From positions 5,565,822 through 5,629,821 of the forward strand of contig NC_135158.1 in the NCBI RefSeq assembly GCF_050948215.1: a DNA stretch of 64,000 bases, written 5' to 3'. Of this stretch, positions 49,888 through 57,512 are shown piece by piece (position 1 is the stretch's first letter; each line of letters starts with the position of its first letter). The notes below the pieces were generated by a model. It made no database searches. It saw only the letters and a program-made list of their open reading frames with translations, and was not told the DNA's origin. Source of the stretch: Halictus rubicundus (Eukaryota > Arthropoda > Insecta > Hymenoptera > Halictidae). A program made the translations under genes and the position numbers.

Positions 49888-50444
49888 AGCCGGTAGCGGC
49901 GAGTTCCCGAGCGTTACCACGACGCCTGTCACGTCGAAAGCGACGCGAGGCGTCCATACGCCGGCGCCGAGAGAGCGTCAGCAAGCCGCGAGCTTACGTA
50001 TCGCGGGGAGGGTGCGGAGAAACCGCCGCATTCAGTGGATTACAGGCCGGAGAACGCGGCGGAAGACGATCCGGAGGGAAAGTTTCCTGTCGCTCGCCGG
50101 TACGGAGCGGTAGGGAAACAAAGGAATGCCACCTGACGGACTACGAGGATGGAGAGACTATAAACAATGAGGTCTAATTTAAACGAGAGGCGGCATCGAT
50201 CGTCCTCTTGCGTCACATTCTGCTCATTCTGAATCCAGCTGTTCCGCGAGGAATCGTATTGAATAAACCACCGGGTGAAACGGCGTTAATGCGCGCGCGA
50301 TAAGGTTCGACGGAAGTCAGGAAAAGTTTGAAAGTCACGGGAGCCTTTGAAAACGGATGGAGACGGAAGGGAGAGATCGCGATTCAAAACTCGCCTCGCG
50401 CCTCGCCGCGAGGGAGAACTCGCTCGCACGCGCGCGCCGGTTCC

Positions 50445-50467
50445 TACGTCACGCGCGTCTACGTCAC
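50445..50467. promoter_or_regulatory. Two CRE-like half sites TACGTCAC
   Basis: Identical TACGTCAC octamers begin at 50445 and 50460. Each matches the CRE palindrome at seven of eight positions when compared from its TACGTCA core (second base A in place of G). They could bind CREB/ATF proteins, but this is weaker than the perfect CRE at 14100. Confidence 0.35.
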
Positions 50468-50766
50468 TGGAGAACCGAGCGGCGTCGGAGTAGGGGGTCG
50501 CACGGCGACTGTTGGTGGGAGCGAGGGAGGGGGGTCAGGGGAAGGCAGGAGCGCGCTGAGGCACGAGCCTGTGGTGGGGGGAACGGTGAGATGCCAGCTA
50601 GCAGCGGCTCGCAGCCGCTTTGGAGGGCGGTGGGTTGCGGGGTGGGGGCAGACGGCGCGTGTGTACGTCGACACGGACGCGGCCGGCTATATACGCGTCA
50701 CGAACACAGCGGCGCGTTGATAGGGGACCGCAGAGCGGGGATTGGCTGGCGGTCGGCTCGCCGCTT

Positions 50767-50776
50767 CCAAATATGG
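50767..50776. promoter_or_regulatory. CArG box / serum response element CCAAATATGG
   Basis: An exact match to CC(A/T)6GG, the binding site of SRF. It is centred about 59 bp upstream of the predicted start. Vertebrate Egr1 promoters are driven by multiple CArG boxes bound by SRF with Ets partners. I see only one perfect site here and did not find a clear Ets site directly beside it. Confidence 0.65.
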
Positions 50777-50796
50777 GACAGTCTCCGCGGTCCATT

Positions 50797-50803
50797 CATA
50801 AAA
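50797..50803 (+). promoter_or_regulatory. TATA-like box CATAAAA
   Basis: CATAAAA spans -33 to -27 relative to the predicted start A at 50830. This is the normal window for a TATA element. Confidence 0.55.
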
Positions 50804-50827
50804 CTACGGGGCGCGCCGCCGCTCGGC

Positions 50828-50833
50828 TCAGTT
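50828..50833 (+). promoter_or_regulatory. Initiator TCAGTT, predicted start at 50830
   Basis: TCAGTT fits the arthropod initiator consensus TCAKTY and sits at the expected distance from the TATA-like box. The A at 50830 is the predicted first transcribed base of isoform B mRNA. Confidence 0.55.
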
Positions 50834-52192
50834 CGTGCGCGACCCCCACGCATCGCGCGTCCTCCGACGAGATTCCGGACTCGCGCGATCCGCTTCCTCT
50901 CGGCCACGCACACCCAGCCGCGCGCGAAGAGGTGTACACATACCTCTGCCTACGTGCACACACGTCGGCCTCTCCGCGGGTAAACCTGAACGAACCAGAG
51001 AGAAAGAGAGAGACAGAGATAAATAACGACTGAGAGAGATACATATATATATAGAGAGAGAGAGAAAGAGGGAGAAGACGAAGGAGAGAAGAGAAAAGGA
51101 CGGAGGACAACGGAACGACAAATAGGCGCGCGGTCGCGCGCGCGCGCCTTCACCTACGTGACGACACAGGCGCGCGAGATCGTCGACGCGCACAGGACTC
51201 GCTCGAAGAAGCGATCGCAGAGAGACCTCGGACACACGCCGGTCGAACCTCTTTTGCGAGGTTCTTGCTCGGAGAACGCGGTGAACATCGCTTCGAAGAG
51301 GACTCGCCGCGCGAGTACCGTCACATCCCCCTCGTGCCGGCTAGATCCTCTCACGTTCCTCCCTTGCACGATCGTCATCGTTGAGACGAACCGGATCGAG
51401 ACGATCGGTCACGACCCTCGGTGAGATTGGATTTTTTTCTGTCGCGCGCACATACTCGACCGGTGGCGGTGGTGGTGGTGGTAGTGGTGGTTTGTGGTTG
51501 GTGGTGGTTGTACGGTGTATTTACCCGGCGGAGATCGCCGGAATGCGCTCGCGCGCGACGTCTCACGTCAGAGGGAGATACAGATAGAAAGAGAGAGAGA
51601 GAGAGAGAAAGAGAAAGAGAGGGAAAGAAGGAGGACAGAGAGGAGAGCGATCGAGGTACACGGTTTTTGCCGCCCGGCGTCCGCTCCCTCGTGTCTGCCT
51701 CGCCGAAGGAGAGACTCGCGGCGCGTGCCGCGCGACGGATAAAAAAGGGGGAGAGCGCGTGCTACGTTCGCTTGACTACTAACCCAGTGACTCGAACTAG
51801 AAGGGAAGAAGGGACCTACTGTGAGGAGAGAAGGACTGAGTAATTGATTACGAGACCGTGCGTTCTCTTGTTCACGTGTTTCCCGCGAGTTTTGTGCGAT
51901 CGTCGTGACGATCGGGACTAACACCGCTTCTGTACCTCCGCCGAGAGAAAGAGAGTGTGAGAAAGTTTTGAACGGGCGTTAGAGGGAGAGAGTGTGAGAG
52001 AGAGAGAGAGAGTGAGAGAAAGAGAGAGTAAGAACGATACCGTGTATTAACAGTACCTGAGGGCGACGCCGAAAGGAAGACAACATTTTAACCATAATAA
52101 TAGCGTTGAACGATACGACCGCAGGCGAGGACACGCAGTGCGGTGCCGAGGAGGTTTCCGCCGGCGGACAGACAGGCGATCAGCTACAGAGG
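50830..52192 (+). other. 5' leader region of isoform B, probably spliced
   Basis: From the predicted start to 51420 (591 nt) I find no ATG. At 51421 a good donor, CTCG|GTGAGA, follows. Between 51421 and the start codon the only ATG I find is at 51543, opening a 14-codon frame. This pattern suggests a leader exon of 50830-51420, then an intron removing the upstream ATG, with an acceptor somewhere before 52193 (a candidate is TTAACAG ending at 52053). An unspliced 1.36-kb leader is the alternative. GA tracts lie at about 51047-51070, 51590-51625 and 51990-52030. Confidence 0.45.
50843..50851 (-). promoter_or_regulatory. EGR-like site GCGTGGGGG just after the start
   Basis: The minus strand reads GCGTGGGGG, eight of nine matches to the EGR target. 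It lies at +14 to +22 from the predicted start. Binding there by the gene's own product could repress or tune transcription. This is an inference. Confidence 0.35.
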
Positions 52193-52820
52193 ATGACGAT
52201 GGACGGGATGGAAGTGGTGGGCTCGCAGCCCCACGCGGCCACCAGCCCGTTTTTGCTCTCCTCGCCACCCCTCGGGCATCATCACCACCATCATCATCAT
52301 CCCACGTTCAACCTGCAAACGGTGCAGCTCAGTTTCGACGCGTGTCTACCGTACAACACGGCGACCTCATCGACGAACTCGATCGTATGCGGCGTCGGGG
52401 GTGGTGGCGGCACCTCGACGCCGGCACCGACCACCTGCCCGACCTCCACCGGTTGCAACAAACCGGTGCCGACCCTGTCGTTGGCGACCTGCGTGCCGTT
52501 GCACGCGCAACACCATAACAACGTGGACACCGTGGACCATCATGTCCGCCATCATCATCAACAGCACCATCAGAGGCTCGAAGACCACCAGCAGCACCGG
52601 CACATCGACGCTTCGTCGCCGTCCAGCGATACCGGCGACGCGAAACATCGTCTGCAGGCCGGCAACGAGGAGAAGGACTGTTCGAAAGACTGCCGGGACG
52701 ACCTGCAGGAGCCTGTCGAGAAGGATAAGCCAGGTGACCTTAACACGCCGGTTACCACCAGCAGCGATTTACCGTCCTTCTTCGGCCCCTCCGTGCTCGT
52801 CGAGCCACCTCCTATTTCAG
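52193..52820 (+). CDS. Egr: Egr/stripe-like transcription factor, alternative first coding exon B (N-terminus of isoform B)
   Basis: This exon encodes 209 residues plus the first base of a junction glycine codon. The frame is closed by a TGA at 52058, and the first ATG after it is 52193 (MTMDGMEVVGSQ). In-frame ATGs at 52199 and 52208 follow, the latter in a good context with G at +4. The exon ends at 52820 before CCTATTTCAG|GTACCT in phase 1, matching the acceptor at 54534, for a 634-aa protein. Visible features are eight histidines (29-36), a glycine run in the middle, many Thr/Pro/Ser, His/Gln-rich stretches around residues 105-145, and a charged segment rich in Asp, Glu, Lys and Cys near 160-185. 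It has no defined domain. The N-terminus differs completely from that of isoform A, though both are histidine-rich and end in a Pro-rich sequence before Ser-Gly. The start is chosen by the upstream stop and first ATG. Confidence 0.85.
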
Positions 52821-52925
52821 GTACCTAAAATCTCTGCAGTCCTTTACAAACAACAACAACAACAACAAACAAACAAACAAAAAGACAAAACTCTCTCATC
52901 GACGATTAACTTCTTTTCACGATGC

Positions 52926-52957
52926 CCAACCCCCCGAACCCCCGAACCCCCGAACCC
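52926..52957. repeat. 9-bp tandem repeat (CCCCCGAAC)n
   Basis: Three to four copies of CCCCCGAAC in the isoform B intron. Minor simple repeat. Confidence 0.8.
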
Positions 52958-53545
52958 TGTCCACGCGTTCTCGAAGCGCGAACGTCATCCGCGCGCCACG
53001 CGCGTGGTATCCGAGGTTCTACGGAATATCATGTGTCTCTTTGTAGAAGTTCGCTGCGTTAACGGGGAACGCCAGTGTTCGCGCGTTTCGGGTTTCCAAC
53101 GACGGTGCACCGTTGCGCGCGCGGCAAATAAACGATCGGGCAACGCGCGACCGTCGTCGCTGCCGCCTCGAACCGAGGCGACCTTGCACTTGCACCCTGC
53201 GTTTCACGAACGCGGCCGTGTTGTCCCGCCCCGACTTTCCCTTTCCGCATATCCGCCAACTCTTGCCGTTGCTGCTACCCTCGTGGCGGCGCGTCGCACC
53301 CCTCCGAAAACCCGGATTTCCCGCTGTCGATTTCACCGAGGGCCTCGGGGAAATCGGCAGTGAGCGAGGCATGGCCCTGCCGCAAAGGTAGAGCACGAGG
53401 CGCCAGTGTACATACGGTACACAGTCTCGGGCGGCCGCGTTTGCCTGCGTGACGTATGTCGCGTCCGCTCCGCGAAAACGGCTAATATCGAACCCGCCCG
53501 GCTCTGTCGCGGATCAATACTCGGCGACCCCGACATTCAGAAACC

Positions 53546-53582
53546 CTCCTCCTCCTCCTCCTCCTCCTCCTCCTCCTCCTCC
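53546..53582. repeat. (CTC)n microsatellite
   Basis: About twelve CTC units in the isoform B intron, inside a pyrimidine-rich stretch. Confidence 0.9.
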
Positions 53583-54533
53583 CAGCCTCCCTTCCTCCCA
53601 GCATCGCCTCCGCACCCGCCTCTAACCCCGCCACCGCCTCCCACCGCCCCTTGCCGTTTCATTCATGCTCCCGGTGTGCCCCCACCCTCTCTGCCTCCAG
53701 AGCAACACAACCACCCTCACCGCCAAGCCGGTAGCCGTCGTATCGTCCGCGAGTTTCAAGAGTGTTCTGCTTTATCATCGACGCGTCATCGACTTTGACT
53801 CTCGCGTCCTCTTCCCTTCCCCAGGTTTCCATCCGGCTGGATCTGTCCGGCGTCCCTTAAAATGTGTCCAACTCTTCTGATGCAGTTAGCCTCTCCTCGG
53901 AGAGACGTCTCGACGAACGAGAGACGCAGATGATGCTTCCTCCGTGATTCATTTTTGCGCGAGACGGTTCGATGTTGGTTTCTGTAGGATTTTAGGAAGC
54001 GGAGCGTACCGGTCACAGCCGTGACTCCAACCCCCGACCTCGAGATTCGTAACTGATTAGGTCTGACTTTGCCTAATCTCCGTATGTGTTTGGTCCGGTA
54101 GAGAAGGGGTCCCGATCCCGTAGTTCTGTAGCACAGCTGATCGCCACTAGAACGTTTCTCAGTTTCTCCGGTGTCTGAGAGCAGCCCGACTTTGTTCTCG
54201 GTAGGCAGCGAGAGACGATTGCGTACTCTGGTAGGAAGGAAGTAACGGAACGACAGGATGCAGACGACAGATAGTAGCCGGCCGGTACGCTCCCGGCTCG
54301 CAGATAAAGCCACCCCCGTATCGCACGGTCCTTCCTGTCGATTCTCGCTTAGCTCTTTCTCTTTGAACCGCTGCTCGCGTGCACGCCCCGAAACCTTCTC
54401 TCGGGACCATCTGTGTGTGTGCGCGCACGTGTGTGTCCGTGTTTGTCACCTGTTGTCTTGCACACCCTCCAGCACCCTCTAACCCAGCGAGTCGATTGCG
54501 AGACTGATCGTGGATTCGATGAATCGTTTTCAG

Positions 54534-55810
54534 GCAGCCTGGCGGGCGAGGACCTGTCGCTGGAGGAGGCGACCGCGGAGGACGATGAGACGGCGAACTC
54601 GGCTGGCAGGGACCACCGGCATCACCATCATCAGGACTCGCAGGACACCGGGACGCCTGGAGCACCGCCCTCCACCAGCCCTCCTCGTCATCATCAAACG
54701 CAAGAGGACGCGGACCGGTGCAACGTTCTTCAAGGCGGCGTGATCCTGTACTCTTCCCCGCACTCGACCTCCTCGGTGTCCTCGGCGCCTGCGACCAGCG
54801 TCAACATCTGCAACGTGCCCACGCTGACCTACCGAGGCGTTTTCACCACCACCTGCACGCAGTCGTCTACCTTGAACACGCTGCAGAGCCAACAACAACA
54901 ACCCCAACAGCAGCAACAACCCCAGCAGACCAGCCAGGAGCTCTGGGGTCCGTTGCCCTCGCCGACCCTAACCTTGACGGGTCAGCCGTTCCTCCACCCC
55001 ACCCTACACTCGGCCCCGTACGGCGGCGAGACCGTCGAACTTCTCCAGGTCGAGTCGAAGCCACCCCCGCCGCCAGGTTACCACGACACGCCGACAACCA
55101 CCCCGGCCGGCTGGCTGACGGCGCACGAGGAAGCCTACGACCCCAACCTCCTGTCCCACCATCATCCCCATCACCACCACCAGGAGACCCAGCTGAAACA
55201 GGAGCCGATCGGCACGAGCGGCTACGGTCCCGCCGTGCAGCAGCAACAGCAGCTCCAACAACCCCAACCCAGTCAACAGCAGCAACAGCAACAACAACAA
55301 CCACCGTTGTCCGCCGGGAACGCCAGCGTTCAATTAGCGGAGATCAATCCGAGCACCTCGAAGGGCCACGAGATCCTCACGCAGGTGTACCAACAGAGCG
55401 CTCTGCCGCTCAGGCTGGTTCCCGTCAAGCCCAGGAAGTACCCTAATCGGCCGAGCAAGACGCCGGTGCACGAACGACCGTACGCGTGTCCCGTCGACCG
55501 ATGCGATCGCAGGTTCTCCCGCAGCGACGAGCTCACCAGACACATACGCATCCACACCGGGCAGAAACCGTTCCAGTGTCGCATCTGCATGCGCTCGTTC
55601 TCCAGGAGCGATCATCTGACCACCCACGTCAGGACCCACACCGGCGAGAAGCCGTTCTGCTGTGATCAATGCGGCCGCAAGTTCGCGAGGAGCGACGAGA
55701 AGAAACGCCACGCGAAGGTGCACCTGAAGCAGAGGCTGAAGAGAGAGGCCACCCACGCGTCCGCGAGGAACCACCCTCAGAGCCATGCCTCGCCACCCTG
55801 CAACCAGTAG
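54534..55810 (+). CDS. Egr: Egr/stripe-like transcription factor, shared terminal coding exon with three C2H2 zinc fingers
   Basis: The acceptor TTTTCAG|GCAGCC at 54533 is used in phase 1, completing a glycine codon begun in exon A or B. The frame runs to TAG at 55808, giving 425 residues including that glycine. The nuclear protein should bind GC-rich DNA and activate or repress target genes. Before the fingers are Gln-rich runs, His-rich runs, a Pro/Ser/Thr-rich middle and LKQE, a sumoylation consensus (Lys 431 in isoform B). The EGR-type lead-in KPRKYPNRPSKTPVHERP precedes three C2H2 fingers at residues 524-606 of isoform B (55475-55723). Recognition helices are RSDELTR, RSDHLTT and RSDEKKR, keeping the Zif268 contacts for GCG-TGG-GCG; Lys replaces Arg at a non-contact position of finger 3. 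A basic Lys/Arg stretch follows, then a short tail of about 28 residues, much shorter than the vertebrate EGR1 C-terminus. The EGR/stripe family call is certain; the exact orthologue name is very likely. Confidence 0.96.
55475..55723 (+). other. DNA-binding domain: three C2H2 zinc fingers
   Basis: Each finger has the spacing C-x2/4-C-x12-H-x3-H. The linkers TGQKP and TGEKP are canonical. The whole domain is encoded in one uninterrupted exon. Helix positions -1, 3 and 6 are R/E/R, R/H/T and R/E/R, which predict the 9-bp site GCGTGGGCG found at 14088 in this same locus. Confidence 0.97.
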
Positions 55811-55922
55811 TGGACCGCACGAGAACAACGAGGGTTCCTCGTTATCGTTTTTCTGTTGGGCTGTGCAGCAGTGCCATGGAGCACCTGGCCGAGACCAGTG
55901 TGGCTTCGATAGGAAAATATAC

Positions 55923-56080
55923 GGTGCTAAACACCTGGGACTAAGGCGGAACTAAGAAAGCCTCTCTTGACTCGTCCCGCTCTCGGTTCGGTGCTAGACA
56001 CCTTGGACTAAGCCAGGTCGATCATGTTCGTGCGAAAGCTTCTCTCGACTCGACCAGCTCTGGGTTGAGTCTGCGTCGAC
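55923..56080. repeat. Diverged ~68-bp duplication early in the 3' UTR
   Basis: GGTGCTAAACACCTGGGACT at 55923 is followed at 55990 by GGTGCTAGACACCTTGGACT. The downstream parts GAAAGCCTCTCTTGACTCG and GAAAGCTTCTCTCGACTCG also match. Confidence 0.65.
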
Positions 56081-56334
56081 AACTTCGACCATGACAGGTC
56101 GACGACGTTCCTCAGGGTGACACTCTTGGGGGATACAGTAGGTACTCGATCGTTGCACGAAAACCGAAGGTTTTGCGATTTTTCAACGAGGCGTCGATCA
56201 CATCTAACTCACCCCGGAATCGAAGTCGTGATCTTCAATGCAAAATTTTCTACCTGACTTGCAAGAAACTAGAGTGAAACAGAAATTTATTTTTATGTTC
56301 TTCCAACGCTTTTACTGTTCTAAACTGCATCTCG

Positions 56335-56365
56335 TTTCTGTCGTGAACGCATAAAATCTGCATAG
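56335..56365 (+). repeat. Fragment of dispersed repeat (CATAAAATCC type)
   Basis: TGTCGTGAACGCATAAAATC followed by TGCA matches the motif at 23118 and, reversed, at 3309 and 19080. If the 3' UTR prediction is right, this fragment is part of the mRNA. Confidence 0.4.
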
Positions 56366-57440
56366 AACAATATTCGAAAATTACCATCTCCATTAACCCA
56401 TTACGTACCATGATCCGTATTTAAGATCATGCGCGTGGATTGCACCAAGCAGCGGCACAAAAACAACTAAATACATTCCAAGTGCCTGGCATATCCCCAA
56501 ACGGAGATATTTTTTCAAATTCATCGTAACTAACCCGCGGATTTGTATGCATTCACGATAGAAATGAACTCTTTCAAAAAATCCGAAAAGAAAAGAAACG
56601 TAGCTCTCGTATCTTGCAAGAATCGATGCACAGAGTTTTTAGTGTGTATACAAATTTTTGGCATAAATCGTTTTAACAACCTGGAGCAAAAATGAAAAAA
56701 TTTCATACTTAATGGGTTCTACATTCCCTACCTTTTTGCGAACAAAATCCAACGATGGAGGCTCGCGTAAATGGAGGAGCATTTGATCGGGAGCGCAACG
56801 AACGAGAATCTACTGTACTCTGATCGGTCGCTACGACCTGTCGTCTTCAGCTTGCTAGTCTGTTCACCTGTCTGTCCAACCCGTCTGTCTGTTTGTCTGT
56901 CTTGCCTGTCCGTCTCTGATCGACAAGCATTCCCCCCGACCTTGGGAATCGTGCACACCCGAGGCGCAGCTTCTCTCCTCGCCGGGCGACGAGCAAACGA
57001 CGGAGACCTTTAGACGGAACACACAGACTACCGTCAACGACTGATCCGTCGCCGATCGTCGTCGGCTCGCCAGCGAGGACCGGCTTCTTTTTTCATCCCC
57101 TCACCTTTCGCGTCTCCGAAAGAACGATCACGCCCGGCACGGACTCGAGACTCAGTCCCGTTGAACTAGCGCGTAAGATAGCGTCCTGGAGCAGCAAGTT
57201 GTACATAAAGAGAGAGAGAGCTTCATTCCGCACGCGTTTTCGTCGCGCGATCCGCTCGATCGTCTCTCGCGCAGCCTCGAGTATCCAGGGAACATGAGAG
57301 CCGGGGAACGTGCCGCCGTTATATCCGATCACTCGATAAACGTTTTGCGTCCCTTTCCTGCTGGAAGCTCGCCGGAGCTGGATGTGCTCTTGCGAGGACC
57401 GATTGAGACTCTTTCTGTTGAGGCTACTCGCGCGAGCAGA

Positions 57441-57446
57441 AATAAA
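57441..57446 (+). terminator. Candidate polyadenylation signal AATAAA
   Basis: The first canonical hexamer after the stop codon, followed within 30 bp by T-rich sequence (TGTCTATATAGCTCTTGTACC). It may be one of several poly(A) sites. Confidence 0.35.
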
Positions 57447-57466
57447 TGTCTATATAGCTCTTGTAC

Positions 57467-57512
57467 CTTTGCAATTAGTGCAGGCAATTTTTATTTCGCA
57501 TACAAATCCGTA
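57467..57512 (+). repeat. Fragment of dispersed repeat (TTGCAATTGATGC type)
   Basis: Second clear copy of the roughly 45-bp segment at 3453, in the same orientation. Confidence 0.5.

Larger units (their letters stand above)
45200..50400. other. Intron body upstream of the proximal promoter, no exon recognised
   Basis: No exon or RNA gene is recognised. A GC-rich island near 47.1-48.4 kb contains a (GAGGC)n-like tract at 48159-48190 and GA tracts at about 47905 and 49843-49881. Confidence 0.4.
50400..50830 (+). promoter_or_regulatory. Proximal Egr promoter (isoform B)
   Basis: A GC-rich region ends in an ordered core promoter: CArG box at 50767, TATA-like CATAAAA at 50797 and initiator TCAGTT at 50828. 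Upstream lie two TACGTCAC CRE-like half sites 15 bp apart (50445 and 50460) and a second TATATA at 50688. The architecture matches a stimulus-inducible gene with a focused start. It lies about 1.4 kb upstream of the isoform B start codon. All activity is inferred. Confidence 0.65.
16577..54533 (+). other. Large first intron of isoform A
   Basis: The intron runs from donor GTAACA at 16577 to acceptor TTTTCAG at 54531-54533, about 38 kb. It contains the whole proximal promoter and first exon of isoform B. I found no other coding exon inside it and no nested gene with a recognisable domain on either strand. It carries most of the tandem and dispersed repeats listed here. Long introns of developmental transcription factors often hold enhancers, but none can be recognised from sequence alone. 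Confidence 0.65.
52821..54533 (+). other. Intron of isoform B (phase 1)
   Basis: This 1,713-bp intron runs from donor GTACCT to acceptor TTTTCAG. Joining 52820 to 54534 keeps the frame through a GGC glycine codon. The intron contains a run of 9-bp CCCCCGAAC repeats (about 52926-52957), a CTC repeat and a strong but unused-looking acceptor (CTTCCCTTCCCCAG) at 53824. It contains no other supported exon. Confidence 0.85.
55811..57470 (+). other. 3' UTR, minimum predicted extent
   Basis: Non-coding sequence follows the stop codon. The first AATAAA I find is at 57441-57446, giving a 3' UTR of about 1.65 kb. Later AATAAA signals at 57937, 57988 and 59638 and AU-rich DNA to about 61.5 kb leave room for much longer forms, which are common for neuronal immediate-early genes. 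An early segment contains a two-copy duplication (about 55923-56080), and a TGTC-rich tract lies near 56865-56910. Confidence 0.4.

Noticed and set aside
50688..50693. TATATA as the main proximal TATA box
   Set aside because: No initiator lies about 30 bp downstream. The CATAAAA/TCAGTT pair fits canonical spacing better. It remains a possible secondary start.
50357..50983. A 208-codon plus-strand frame over the proximal promoter
   Set aside because: It spans the predicted core promoter and start site and has Arg/Ala-rich low-complexity sequence only, with no ATG-driven domain.
52106..52192. Start of isoform B at TTG 52106
   Set aside because: Eukaryotic initiation strongly favours ATG. The first in-frame ATG after the upstream stop is 52193.
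52172..52192. Exon B as an internal exon joined to exon A through an acceptor at 52175
   Set aside because: The phase would fit, but the acceptor lacks a pyrimidine tract. An independent promoter and first exon explains the data better.
52401..53363. A 320-codon plus-strand frame overlapping exon B and its intron
   Set aside because: It is out of frame with the EGR coding exon, Arg/Pro/Ser-rich from GC composition, and crosses the well-supported donor at 52820.
53825..53880. Possible additional exon after the strong acceptor CTTCCCTTCCCCAG
   Set aside because: No matching donor and frame toward 54534 was found, and the plus-strand frames close quickly. It may be a decoy or minor site.
54413..54533. 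Extension of the zinc-finger exon upstream as a single-exon gene
   Set aside because: The upstream frame contains intron-like sequence and the phase-1 acceptor TTTTCAG at 54533 fits both upstream exons. The extended segment shows no resemblance to EGR proteins.
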